Assembly (NCBI GenBank): GCA_027596075.1
Contig: JADGJC010000117.1
Span: forward strand, 51,062 to 115,061
Length of the DNA: 64,000 nucleotides
Direction of reading: 5' to 3'
Source: Rhizophlyctis rosea
Taxonomy: Eukaryota; Chytridiomycota; Chytridiomycetes; Rhizophlyctidales; Rhizophlyctidaceae
A program made the translations under genes and the position numbers. Shown here piece after piece: positions 35,040 through 44,635 of the stretch (positions are counted from its first letter, which is position 1; every line of letters begins with the position of its first letter). The notes under the pieces were generated by a model, which was not told the origin of the DNA, searched no databases, and saw only the letters and a list, made by a program, of their open reading frames with translations.

Positions 35040-35696
35040 TCATTCGGGCTTGGCCCCCGCGTTCGCCTTTTTGTTCGCCGCGTCTTTCTGCTGCTGAATG
35101 ATACAGCTGTAAAACGCCGGGTTGACGCTTGCCGTGAACGCGCTGGCAAGTGTATCACCAATCACGTAGGAGACCAGCGTTTGGAGCGGGTCTTTCCAGC
35201 AATCTCCATCCTTGTATTGGAGGCCCTTACAGTTGCAGTACTGCTTAGTGATGAAACACTTACTTTTGTTGGCATCGTAGTTCATCCCCATCTCCTCGCA
35301 CGTCTTCCTGTAGTCAGCTATGCCCAATATGCACGCGTTCATGTCAGTGTTCCATTCGTAGTATGGTTTCTCAACCTCGTCCCCATCGTTCGCAACCTTT
35401 GGCGGGTACGAAGAATAACGCATGCATGACTGGGGGTTGAAGTCACACCTCCACGCCTTTTTGTCTGCGGACTCGGTGAAGTTGAAACCTTGGTCCTCAC
35501 AAAGGCGCTTGACGGCGTACCTCGTCGCCTCGGCAACATCCTCGTCTGTGGCTGTCAGGGTCTCGACAAGACCTGTGGGAGGATCAGAGTCTCCACCGCC
35601 ATGACGCGTCAGCCTATAAAAGAGATAAGCGAAGACGCCGAGAGTGAGGAAGAGAAGAAGGAGATCAGTATGGTGGTCAGTATTGGACCGGAACAT
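35040..35696 (-). CDS. Cys-rich N-anchored membrane protein (218 aa), virion-protein-like
   Basis: The start is the ATG at 35694-35696; the frame is open further upstream only as the shadow of the plus-strand gene. One N-terminal transmembrane helix (LLLLFLTLGVFAYLFY, residues 12-27), then a domain with about ten Cys (LCEDQGF, WRCDF, SCMRY, KTCEEMGM, KCFITKQYCNCKG, DCW). A second weak hydrophobic stretch is near the C-terminus, followed by a Lys/Ala tail. Disulfide-rich membrane proteins with this layout occur in virions of nucleocytoplasmic large DNA viruses; the similarity is architectural only. It overlaps the divergent plus-strand gene by 27 bases if both use their first ATG. Confidence 0.6.
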   Translation of the reverse strand: MFRSNTDHHTDLLLLFLTLGVFAYLFYRLTRHGGGDSDPPTGLVETLTATDEDVAEATRYAVKRLCEDQGFNFTESADKKAWRCDFNPQSCMRYSSYPPKVANDGDEVEKPYYEWNTDMNACILGIADYRKTCEEMGMNYDANKSKCFITKQYCNCKGLQYKDGDCWKDPLQTLVSYVIGDTLASAFTASVNPAFYSCIIQQQKDAANKKANAGAKPE

Positions 35697-36632
35697 TTCC
35701 TTTCCAGTATCAAAGAGAAAATGGAGGGTGCAAGTCAAGCAGAACAGAATGCCCTGGGAGCCGCCAACATCGGTGTCGCCGTCGCGACTGGGGTCGGCGG
35801 TGCGAAGTTGGGTGAGAAGCTGGCCAGCATGGCCATGAGTGAAAAGTCGGCTCAAAAGGCTGCCGGGAAGGTGGTCGGTAACCTTGCCGGGGACGTGGGA
35901 GGCAATTTGGGTGGCCTTGCCCTCCAGCTCATCACCCAGGGTGCCACGGGGCAGCTCTCTGCCGACGTGTTCGCGGAAGACATCAAGGTGCTGATCATTG
36001 GTGAATTGCTGGAGCAAGCGCTGACCAAATTGGCAGGCGTGAGTGCCGGCCCTCTGATGGTCGTCCAGCTTGTGGGCGCGCTCCTGGACACTTTCTGGGA
36101 TCCGTTCAAGGCGTACCATCAAAAGGACCTCGATGAGCTGCACGATAAATACCAACAGGCCATGAAAAACGAGCTCTACACTTTACGAATGAAGTGGCCG
36201 CTGGTCGTGACGCCTGAGATTCTTCCGCGGGATACTGAAGGAAACCTGGCGGCTCCGATACGGGATCAGATCCGCACCTACATGCGGGAATACCTTGACC
36301 TCAGAGGGTTGGTGTACGTTGAGGATACCCTTGAGAAGAGGATGCTGTCAGAGTTGTCGCATTTCAATGACATCAAGTTCCTGAGTACCGCGTCCGGTCA
36401 ACTCGTCGGGGCCGTAAGCGACCTCGGGCTCCAGGCTCAGGTACTGGCCGCGCAAATGGTGGTACTGTACATGAGATACAGGGAAGTGAGGAAAAAGCTC
36501 GCAAAGACCGCCATCGAACGCGAGGAAAGGAGGAGGTGGGAAGCGGTCAAGCGATACGCGGGGTATACTGCTTCCTTCAGCTGTGTCATGTGCCTGTTCC
36601 TATGTTGTTACCTTGCTATCCGCAAGAGGTGA
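35670..36632 (+). CDS. C-anchored membrane protein with Ala/Gly-rich hydrophobic N-terminal half (320 aa)
   Basis: ATG at 35670 (MVVSIGPEHF) or 35721 (MEGASQAEQN); the second avoids overlap with the divergent gene. Residues 30-120 are Gly/Ala-rich with small-residue helices (ANIGVAVATGVGGAKLG and LAGDVGGNLGGLALQL), as in glycine-zipper or phage tape-measure-like segments. The middle contains WDPFKAYHQKDLDELHDKYQQ and PLVVTPEILPRD; residues 290-310 form a helix anchor (FSCVMCLFLCCYLAI) ending IRKR. Unknown family; probable virion membrane component by context. Confidence 0.6.
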   Translation: MVVSIGPEHFLSSIKEKMEGASQAEQNALGAANIGVAVATGVGGAKLGEKLASMAMSEKSAQKAAGKVVGNLAGDVGGNLGGLALQLITQGATGQLSADVFAEDIKVLIIGELLEQALTKLAGVSAGPLMVVQLVGALLDTFWDPFKAYHQKDLDELHDKYQQAMKNELYTLRMKWPLVVTPEILPRDTEGNLAAPIRDQIRTYMREYLDLRGLVYVEDTLEKRMLSELSHFNDIKFLSTASGQLVGAVSDLGLQAQVLAAQMVVLYMRYREVRKKLAKTAIEREERRRWEAVKRYAGYTASFSCVMCLFLCCYLAIRKR

Positions 36633-36719
36633 ACGTCACGTGAGTGGGTGGTGGTGTCCTTCAGCTTCACGACACGTCGCGTATGTGACGAAATTTTTCT
36701 TCCTCGTGAATGACATAGG

Positions 36720-37706
36720 ATGGACACATCGCATTTCCCTTTTCGTGGCGCAGTGGTCGAGGGCCTCAAGATGCCCGACCTCAGTATTCCGAAATTCAAG
36801 TTGCCGGGACTCAGCGTACCCAAGTTTCTTACTGGGAAGATAGGCGACGTTGAAATCGGAAAGCTCGGAGACGCAGGGGGGCTAAAGGCCGGAGACCTTG
36901 GAAGCGTCAAACTGGGAGATACCGGCGGGGTAAAACTTGGTGAAATTGATGGGATCAAAGCCAGTGGCGGGACGGCAAAGGTCGGTGAAGTAGAGGTAGG
37001 ATCGAAAATCCCTGGAACTGAGGTGGTGAAGCTGAACGACAGCCCCGATGTGGAGAAGATCGCCGCTACAGCTCAGGCAGATGGTGACGCCAGGACGGTC
37101 AAAAATGACAGTCTAGGGAAGGCCACCGAGCCGGAAACAACGAAGAGCAAAACTGAGAAGGCAAGACAGTGGCTCAACGACAATGGCAAGCTGATCGCAG
37201 GGGGTCTTACCGCGGCCATAATTGCAGGCATTGCATTGAGCCGATGGAAAACGAAGGATGGCCGTACTTTCAACATAGTGAGCATAGACGCCGCTGAGAA
37301 CGGGGTGAAGCTGACGCTCTCCGATGGGGAGGATTTCAGCACAAATGACTGGGTCGATGTGATTGGGAGTAACTCGTTGCCGGTGGTCGATGGTAAAGGT
37401 CTCTCCATCACCAAGGTCCTTGGGAGGAACATGATCGTCATCCCTGGAAAGATTACAAGCGCGGGCACAGCAGGGAATCTGACCTTGCACACGTCATTTG
37501 AGTCACAACTTTCAGGGACGATCAGCGACGCCGTAGGGGGGGCGATAGACGCGGGGCAGGTGGTTGCGGCTGGGGTCCTTGAGGGGACGGCAGATGCTCT
37601 CGGTTTGGGCCCAGTTGTCGACACGCTGAAAAAGTGGGCCTTGCCCTTGATCATCCTGGTCATAGTCATCGCTCTGCTGATCCTATACAAGATCATCTTC
37701 AGATGA
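36720..37706 (+). CDS. Membrane protein with LGD/GE repeats and two hydrophobic segments (328 aa)
   Basis: ATG at 36720, or 36771 (MPDLSIPKFKLPGLSVPKF), which gives a cleaner N-terminus. Residues 35-100 repeat a short unit of the form (V/L)K(L/A)G(D/E)xGG, suggesting a beta-helix or solenoid. A hydrophobic helix (LIAGGLTAAIIAGIALS) lies near residue 160 and a strong C-terminal anchor (LPLIILVIVIALLILY) ends the protein. Between them is a beta-rich domain of unknown type. Fourth in a row of candidate virion membrane proteins; function not known. Confidence 0.6.
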   Translation: MDTSHFPFRGAVVEGLKMPDLSIPKFKLPGLSVPKFLTGKIGDVEIGKLGDAGGLKAGDLGSVKLGDTGGVKLGEIDGIKASGGTAKVGEVEVGSKIPGTEVVKLNDSPDVEKIAATAQADGDARTVKNDSLGKATEPETTKSKTEKARQWLNDNGKLIAGGLTAAIIAGIALSRWKTKDGRTFNIVSIDAAENGVKLTLSDGEDFSTNDWVDVIGSNSLPVVDGKGLSITKVLGRNMIVIPGKITSAGTAGNLTLHTSFESQLSGTISDAVGGAIDAGQVVAAGVLEGTADALGLGPVVDTLKKWALPLIILVIVIALLILYKIIFR

Positions 37707-37742
37707 GGCCTGCGCCGCCGCAGCATAGATCTATGATGCGCC

Positions 37743-38816
37743 TTACGATCGGACGATAATGAGAACGATAATCAGGATGATCACGAATACACCCACACCG
37801 ATACCAATGTAGAGGGCTCTCTGGTTACTCGGGGCAGATGGAGGCGGGGCCGTCTCAGCCGTCAGGCTGGCGTTCATGGCCGCGGTGAAGGCGGCGAGCG
37901 TTGCCCTGTTGTCCGCTGCTTGCTGCTCCGCTGCGTCGCTGGTGGCGTCCGCCAGGAGTTTTGTCTGGAGTTTTCCTGCACTGCAATCAGCCAGACCTTC
38001 AGCTGCACAGTCCGCTTCGATCTGGCTGATTTTGGCCGTCGTACAGCCCCCGAAAGAGCCTGCGGCGGTGCAGTTGCTGTCAATACAGAGGCCCAGGTTG
38101 TAGCACTTGTCGCGTCTCTCGTTGAGCGCGTCGGCAGTGCAGTTGGTGAGGTCGACCGATTGGCACTGCTTGGCAAGGTCGAGCTTCTCGCGAGTGCAGT
38201 CGTTGGCATTCAGGGGTAGACCGGCCAACTTGCAACCATTGGCGAGGGGGCAGCCGGCGGGCCCCCGCTTCCACTGCTCATACTGGAAGCATTCCGGCCC
38301 GTCCGTCTTGGGGAGGATCTGGTTAGACGTACAGTCTTTGAGGGGCACACCGTAGTCTCTACAAGCCTTCGCCGCGTCATACGTGAGCCACTTCCCCCTT
38401 TCGTGACCGTTGTAGTTTTTGGTTTGCCGAACGAAGTTGTCCTCATGTACGGCGGCGTCGTTGCCCCCTTGACGGCCCCAGCCCCACCATTTGAACGGAC
38501 TGTTGTTCAGGCCGCCTGTGTCTCCAAAACTCCACACATGGAAATCGCAATCGTTCCCTGAACCACACTGCCCGCTCCAATACCATGCGCCATTCCAGGT
38601 ATCGATGGTCCCATTGTTCCCTTTTGTGTATGAGGTGCTAAGCTGGTGTCCCTGATCGTCAGTCGACCTTGTTTTGTCAGCGTTCGTTACGTTGATGGTT
38701 TGTCTTGAGTCACCAGGTTTGCAGTCTGTTACAAATATCCCTCCGCCATCGTTTTCGGGAGCACTGAGACACTTGCCTGTCTCAACGTTGACGATCAGCC
38801 CAGAGTAAGTGGTCAT
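37743..38816 (-). CDS. Cys-rich ectodomain protein with C-terminal anchor (357 aa)
   Basis: Start set to ATG 38816 (MTTYSGLIVNVETGKCL); the frame continues upstream with no better ATG. Residues 1-140 resemble a lectin-like or glycan-binding beta domain (GLIVNVETGKCLSA, WNGAWYWSGQCGSGNDC). Residues 165-290 contain a repeated Cys pattern (C...G(L/V)PLxxCT, NCTADALNERRDKC, GGCTTAKISQIEADC, DCSAGKL) with five or so short helical repeats. A strong helix anchor (YIGIGVGVFVIILIIVLIIV) ends the protein with RS. Convergent with the plus-strand membrane gene, 36 bases apart. Probably exposed on a virion or cell surface; inference. Confidence 0.62.
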   Translation of the reverse strand: MTTYSGLIVNVETGKCLSAPENDGGGIFVTDCKPGDSRQTINVTNADKTRSTDDQGHQLSTSYTKGNNGTIDTWNGAWYWSGQCGSGNDCDFHVWSFGDTGGLNNSPFKWWGWGRQGGNDAAVHEDNFVRQTKNYNGHERGKWLTYDAAKACRDYGVPLKDCTSNQILPKTDGPECFQYEQWKRGPAGCPLANGCKLAGLPLNANDCTREKLDLAKQCQSVDLTNCTADALNERRDKCYNLGLCIDSNCTAAGSFGGCTTAKISQIEADCAAEGLADCSAGKLQTKLLADATSDAAEQQAADNRATLAAFTAAMNASLTAETAPPPSAPSNQRALYIGIGVGVFVIILIIVLIIVRS

Positions 38817-38938
38817 CGTCTTTATAGTATTCAACCAGAAAATACTCCAATAGCGGCTGGAACCGTCTGCGCACACAAAGTAATAAGCAACCCTTGGCCG
38901 GAAACCGCGCTGGATGCTGACCACTGAATCTCATTATC

Positions 38939-39373
38939 TCAGGCTACAGGTAGCCCCGCCTCCCGCAGCTGGCGGAGTATGTTGTCGGGCCCCGAGAGTT
39001 TGTATGTCTTGCCCCCGGGTTCGTCGATATTCAAGAGCAACACTTCCCCGTCATCCACGAAGGCGGAGAAGCGCCGAGAACGGGTACCCAAGGAATCAAG
39101 TTCCTGGCTCAACCCCAACTTCTTCACGTAAGAAGCTTCAGGGTCAGCGAGGAAGGTGATCACCTCTGGGACGACAACCAGGGAGCCGGCCCAGGCTGTC
39201 ATAACGTACGGGTCGTTCACAGATAGGCAAAAGATGCGGGACGCGCCAAACATGGCAAGCTCCTTGCGGTTGGCGACGTATTCGGGGACTTGTTTGGTCG
39301 AGCAAACCGAGGTGAACGCACCGGGCAACCCAAAGAGAACGAATGTGCCCTGGAAGAGCTCCTCCGTAGACAC
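38939..39373 (-). pseudogene. Peroxiredoxin (Prx5 type), N-terminus missing
   Basis: Sequence from STEELFQGTFVLFGLPGAFTSVCS onward matches the Prx5/AhpE-like thioredoxin fold with the peroxidatic Cys in PGAFTSVCS, then VPEYV, CLSVNDPYVMTAWA and a VDDGEVLLLNIDEPGG segment. Family members have about 30 residues before the ELF-G helix; here no ATG occurs in frame and the codon at the apparent start is GTG. Upstream frame is open but reads into a Fanzor1 fragment in another frame. I infer that both genes were cut at the same recombination point near 39,380. It could still be translated from a fused transcript. Confidence 0.65.
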
Positions 39374-39389
39374 TTTGCGGGGCCCATCA

Positions 39390-39738
39390 GGCCCCCCACA
39401 AAGTTCTCTCCGTAACGCTCCCTCATGTAGGCAATCAACTTCGTCTCCGTACGTTGAGTGTTGCGGTAAGAGTTGAACCTCATCCTGCGGTGGATGTCGC
39501 GGTCGTAGAAAGGTTGTCTCCGCTCCTCTGTTGCCGCCAAGGTTGCCAGGTACCTGCAGTAACCCTGCAAGTCCATCGTTTTAGGCGTCGGAATGTTCGA
39601 CTCCAACTTATCCATCCCACTCCTACTCTTCAACCTCTCCCTCTTCTTCCTGAACTCCCTGCCGCCCGTCTCCACCGCTCTTTGATTCGAAGTGTAACGG
39701 AAAGTGGTCCCAGTCAGGGTATCCTGAAAATACAACAA
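39390..39738 (-). pseudogene. Fanzor1-type nuclease fragment (RuvC-I to RuvC-II linker region)
   Basis: The frame TTFRYTSNQRAVETGG, KLESNIPTPKTMDL, YCRYLATL and then RRMRFNSYRNTQRTETKLI matches the segment between RuvC-I and RuvC-II of Fanzor1 proteins, where ES.(L/I)P..KT and (F/Y)+..+(F/Y)..(Y/F)+N.(Q/R)R(S/T)E..L are conserved. The frame then ends against the truncated peroxiredoxin. RuvC-I, RuvC-II, RuvC-III and the zinc ribbon are all absent. A preceding open frame (39623-40033 minus) overlaps it in another frame and has no recognisable domain; it may be older sequence. Recognition is from memory of the family, not from a search. Confidence 0.55.
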
Positions 39739-40055
39739 GTCCCGCTTGTTTAAATCTGGTAATGTGTGATGCCTTCACGTGGCAATCCCAGCTGTTGTCC
39801 CCAAGGCGCTTTAATGTGAACCTTTCAAAAGGGTCGCCCCCGCGGAAGGATCTCAAGCACATTGCAGCTGATACTGCCCGACATATGTGATGAAAGATTT
39901 GTGGTTCCTCAAATGTATTGAAAAAGGGAGCAAGGTGGGCTATATACATGCAGAAGAAAACTTGCAGGAAAAGTAGTGTAGGTTCACTGAAGACTTTGTC
40001 GATAGCAGTTAGTGTTTGTATTAAACCGTTCACGATGTTGACAACTCACTTCTCG

Positions 40056-41040
40056 TTAAGCTTCGTCCTCTTCGTCCTCATCGTCCTCATCCATGTCAGC
40101 ACCATCCTTCCTGTTGTGGTCCTTCACAGGGCTTATGGCGGGAAAGGTTTCCATGTCCCAATCCTCATCGTTACAAGCAACCAAGAACGATCGTGGCAAG
40201 CCGTTGTCAAGCCAGTTGTGAAGATGTTCGGACAGCGCTATGGCGTCGTTGCATCCACTCGTTTGAATTTGACTAATCATGTTGTGAATGGTCTGCTCAA
40301 TCGCCCACCCTTCCCATCTCGACTCCTGGAACATCCACTCCTCCTTGCGTAAACTGTACCAAAATCCAATATCTTTCATGTATAAAGAACACCATTGGAT
40401 GAAAGCCGGTTTGTTGCGGATGTTCATACCCTGCAGAGTGGTCACAATCCCATCCCTTTGCTTGCCATCCTGACGTTCCGGTAGCTCATCTATGAGGAAC
40501 ACTAGAGCTTCATGATCCACTTCGACAGTTTCAAGAGCGTCCCACTTGGCGTCAAACTCCGTCTTTTCCATTGGCTGGCGGTTGTTAAGCGTCTCATAGA
40601 CGACATTGCGGTTGCTGTCCGACCATCCTTTGATGACCGTCCCGTGATAATCGAAACGGAAGTTGGGAATGAGTGTCAAAACAGCACGAAGGTATTTGTC
40701 GCCGTTGAAAATGGCAGCGAGGGTGAACTGGGTATTGATAATGGGAGCGGGGTAGGCGTCTGCGGGGGGGGTCGGTTTCGGGATATGGAGGTGAGGCTGT
40801 TGGGCGAAATGGGAGTGGACGTAAGGAATCAAGTTGATGGGGAGGGGGTAGGCTTGATAGGCAAGGGGGATAGCGTTTCGAGTGCGGCTGTAGGGGAGGG
40901 TCGTTTTGGAGGTGAGGTTGTTGGGCGAAATGGGACTGAGAGTTGGTGAGAGGGGGAGGAAATCTGTGAACGTGATTTTGGGTGCCTGCGTGTTTCCTTG
41001 TGGCGTAAAAACCGGGGTCCATATCCAAGCCACCAATAGC
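40056..41040 (-). CDS. Hypothetical protein with acidic C-terminus, probably lacking its first exon here
   Basis: About 325 residues. The frame is open back to an in-frame TGA just beyond an AG at 41041-41042, and there is no ATG near the start, so an upstream exon is likely. The first 90 residues are Pro-rich; the middle (KWDALETVEVDHEALVFLIDELPE, NIRNKPAFIQWCSLYMKDIGFWYSL) is ordered; the C-terminus is DMDEDDEDEEDEA. Two imperfect 35-base repeats (GTTGGGCGAAATGGGA) at 40800 and 40920 encode its Pro/His/Phe-rich part. I do not recognise it and cannot tell host from virus; the intron sign favours host. Confidence 0.4.
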
Positions 41041-41951
41041 CTACGAAATGCGATTCACTTGCAAGTACATGTGAGTCATTCTGACGAATTTTTGTGTGGT
41101 GAGGAGGGCTTGACCAATCAGAGCGCAATGGTATTGTCTGACAAGCGCCCTTGCGGACAGCCCCATCGGACATTTGGACCACATTGCGGTTGGGGTTGAA
41201 GTCGATCAAAGCGGGGAGAAGGTGATCCCGACGGGCGGACTGGGGTTGTCGCGCCCATTGACCGTTTCTACGGCTCGAGATTTGTTCTTTGTTCTGAGCG
41301 TGAGAGTCTTGAGATTGAAGCCTGCACAAGTGCAAGTGCACAATGCAACAGTAGTGTGCTCCAATCAATTCCGCCAAAAATCTGACCTAATGCTGTTGAC
41401 CTTATAGAAACCCTAAGAGCACCAGCTTGAGAACCTTCAAAGCGCAAAATTGATTCTGAGCGCTTTGCGCCATCCTTGTGTTTCTTCTGACTGCTGGCCC
41501 GCAACGGAGGGTCCTTGTCACTATGCTGTTTGGGATCTTTCTGGTGACCGCGCCAGCATGCTAATATCCATTTGGGAACCAATCCACGAGAGAAGCACAA
41601 CCCGAAAGCCGCCGTTGCGAAATATCTCAAAAGTTGCTGAGCATTTGGATGACCTGAATCACCGGGGGTGACCACATGACGAAAATGACCAATTTGTAAA
41701 GTGCGAGCCTCCTGGGCCCCCATCCGCACTTTGCCATCAACACTTCAAAACAAAGGCCACAACAGCCACAGTGCGCGTGAAAATGCCTCAACAAGCCTCA
41801 ATGCTGATCAAGTGCAAACTCCGCCCAAACTTTCGATGGTTGGGGCATGGTCAGGCGACCCTGCGCCGAGTGGCTGTTTTTGTGTCACATAGTACTATGA
41901 GACTTCATCAACTCGTTGGATAAAATCATCATGTATCAGTAGAGAACCGGG
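41041..41951. other. Intergenic or unresolved 5' exons
   Basis: May hold the first exon of the preceding minus-strand gene. No convincing gene seen. Confidence 0.3.
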
Positions 41952-42356
41952 ATGGTGAAGAGTCTCCCCAAAGCGAAGCGTAGCGCAACCCGCTCCGTCC
42001 GGCGAACCGCCGCCAGGGCCAGAACGCGCCCTGATTTCAGCGTAACTAACAGACTCATATGGGCGGTCAACACTCCGCCACATGAGAGCGAACTCTCCGA
42101 CAGGAGTCGGAACCGGTACCACCCTCTGCCCAAAGCCCAGCAAGATTCCATCGTGTTCCCTGCTCCCATGGTCGTTAGCCTCCCCGTGCGCGACCGGGGC
42201 GTCGACGTCACTCTGAAAGGATCTCTGCGGAATGTCCTTCGGGACGTGTACAGATTCTACGCGCGACGGAGGAAGCACATCGGCGATTACGTCTGGTTCG
42301 AAAGATTCCACAAGAACCGGACAGGCAAAGGGTATCACCTTGCCATCGGGTCTTAA
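41952..42356 (+). CDS. Small basic protein (134 aa)
   Basis: ATG start (MVKSLPKAKRSATRS), very Arg/Lys-rich N-terminus, then a compact C-terminal part: VDVTLKGSLRNVLRDVYRFYARRRKHIGDYVWFERFH and a final HLAIGS. The pattern V.V.DVL..(I/V)Y.FY......GD.V(F/W)FE......(Y/W)...LGS resembles an uncharacterised domain I recall from fungal and large-virus proteins; this recollection is weak. The gene is intronless and fits the compact style of the insert. Confidence 0.45.
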   Translation: MVKSLPKAKRSATRSVRRTAARARTRPDFSVTNRLIWAVNTPPHESELSDRSRNRYHPLPKAQQDSIVFPAPMVVSLPVRDRGVDVTLKGSLRNVLRDVYRFYARRRKHIGDYVWFERFHKNRTGKGYHLAIGS

Positions 42357-42586
42357 GGTAAGGATGGAATGCAAGAGCGATTTACTCCGCTTCGAACCCA
42401 TCGTAGTACAATTGTTCTACCCAGCATTCTTGCTCTGGGTAATTCCTGTTTGAGATTCCTGATCAATTGTGCAAGATGGTGTCGGAGGCAACGAAACTGA
42501 CTGAAGAGACAACCCCTGCGCGATGGAGAATTCCAAGGCCCCGAACACATTTTGCTATCAGATAGCGTAATGGGCACCAGGGAGGT

Positions 42587-42838
42587 TTAGCCGCCCCCTG
42601 GCTTCTCGGGGAAAATGGCGGACGAAAGCATCTTGATTTCGAAGTCCTCCAGTTGTCTTCCAAGGGTATTCTGGATGACCCTTCCAATCACCGATCCATC
42701 GAAGCAACAAGCGCCCTCAGGGCCTCTGGTCAGAGTATACTCTTGATCCTTGGGACGGTAGTGTACATGTTTTCCGCTGCTTTTCTCTTTGAGCAAGACG
42801 CTCCTCCTGCCGACAGGTTCAGCTTCTTAGGGGGGGCC
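42587..42838 (-). CDS. Small basic protein, probable frameshift
   Basis: An ATG at about 42838 begins MAPPKKLNLSAGG; the frame that contains YRPKDQEYTLTRGPEG and FEIKMLSSAIFPEKPGGG to the stop at 42587 is different and has no ATG of its own. The two parts overlap around 42780 and together would make one protein of about 80 residues. No family recognised. Confidence 0.3.
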
Positions 42839-43166
42839 ATAAGCCAAGGAGAACACCATTGAATGCACGACATAGAGTATGCGGTGCAGGGCAAGTCTCT
42901 ACAGTTTCCCACGCCTGAAAACGCGCGTAGGAATGTTACTCTGGGTGGCACGGGGCTGAAAGAATTGATTTTTTGCCCCAAGGCAACGCCACAACAAGGC
43001 AGTTGCCGTAATCAGGGTCTAGCGCACCCTGGAGCGAAGACTCCATACTCCATATACGACGATGACTAGCCGACAAAACGATCAGCGAATCATTGAGTAG
43101 CTTCAGCTATAAGGGACTGAGGTATTCGATCGGGTCACTCTGTTCTCTGTCACGAATCACGACAAT

Positions 43167-43526
43167 ATGTCTTACCGCACCCACCCCACAATCTTCCCTA
43201 TGGCCCCATCAGGAGGTCCGGACGTGCCCAGAACAGTGACCGGAGCCGTTGGCTAGTTCACTAGCGCCCTGCTCTTGCTGGGCGGTATACTCATGCTTCT
43301 CACCCTCTGTGCGGTATGTTTCGCCAGCGTCCGCTACCAATGTCTAAGGCGACGCGCTTCCCAAGAAAGGATTGCGCGCGAGCAGGGGCAGGTGGACGAC
43401 ATTGAAATGGCGCGGTGCTCGGAGGAGACAACCAGGACGTGTCAGACCACCGACAGCTCTAGTACGCTGTGCGTACGCAAGCCAAGCCCGACAAAAACCG
43501 CAACACGCGTCCATGGCGTGATGTGA
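43167..43526 (+). pseudogene. Small single-pass membrane protein broken by an amber stop
   Basis: ATG at 43167 (MSYRTHPTIFPMAPSGG), TAG at 43254-43256, then the same frame continues FTSALLLLGGILMLLTLCAVCFA, a strong transmembrane helix, and a 60-residue Arg/Thr-rich tail to a TGA at 43524-43526. Frame agreement on both sides of the TAG shows one ancestral gene. Architecture (short N-terminus, one helix, basic tail) is that of a small virion membrane protein. Loss by a point mutation fits an endogenised virus; readthrough is possible. Confidence 0.5.
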
Positions 43527-44635
43527 CGATGGATTTATACATCAACTCACCGGCCTCAGTTATCCAGTTGTTCAATACGGCGTCTAGTCAAGCATGAGGG
43601 GTTTCCTTGACTCGGTAATCTCGTGCCACGCCTTTTTTGGCGAACGGCCAAACATATGGCCAGAGGTGGTATGTGCAGTAGCTCCAGTTTGGGGAAAACG
43701 TCTTGTTTTGGGTGAAGAGGTCGGTGAGTCGCTTTGGTGAGCTGTGACTCCTGGACTTCCCACTGGGTTTGAAAGCACTTGCATCTGAGCCATCCTGTGT
43801 TCAATCGTGGCGTGAAGGTGATCCGAGCATTCGGCATGCATTGCCCTGTTTCCCATTTCAATTGACAATGCACCTCACCAAGGGGTGGCGCAGTGACGCT
43901 GGTAATACAGTGCTATACAATGACGATCATCGCAGCATCATCGTTATCCCAGGATTCGGGTATAACTCCAGTCTTCAAAGCAAGGCCGACAACGCGACGT
44001 AATACTTCCAAATCGGTCGAACGTGGGTGGCTTGGCATGGTCCGCCTGCAGTAGATGTGGCGGTGTGGCTCAATACGCACGCGTGGCTTTTTTGCCGACC
44101 TCCATGATCCGCGTCTCCCCCTTTCCCTTTCCACTTTGCCCTCGCCGCTTCCTTTCCCACCTGCATTCCCTATCGCCAGGATGAATCCTCCGTTCACCAT
44201 TTCAGTAGTCCCAGCAAACCCACAGAAGAAGCGGCCATGCGCCCCAGTTCAGCAGACGGCACCCATATTTCGCCTGACCACCCACTTACTCAGCCTAATC
44301 CTGAGCTTCGCTGTCGTTTCCCATGTTCCTGGTTTAACGCAACGGTCCTTTGTTGCCCGCATGTCGACTCTATGCAGGTAATACATTGTCGGGCTGCCAC
44401 GATGCAGCACAATTCAACTAACGGCACTCTCCATCTGTGGACTCTGTTGACTCTCCATCTGTGGTAGATTCTTTTATGGCGTCACACATGATCATGCAGC
44501 CGTCCGACTTCTCCTTGCCGCCTTTTGGGGCGGGGAGGACCGCCACCGCCTATCTTCCCTGGTCCATTTCCCGCGATGGATGAAGGACACCAAACTGCTT
44601 TCCTCCCTTCTCCTCCCTGGTAGCAACCCATCGAA
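43527..44635. other. Unresolved region
   Basis: Several short frames with no recognisable domain, including 44160-44390 (MNPPFTISVVPANPQKK...). They could be exons or decayed parts of the gene that follows; I cannot assemble them. Confidence 0.3.

Noticed and set aside
40056..41040. Considered calling this an NCLDV gene
   Set aside because: Evidence of an upstream intron and no viral motif; origin left open.
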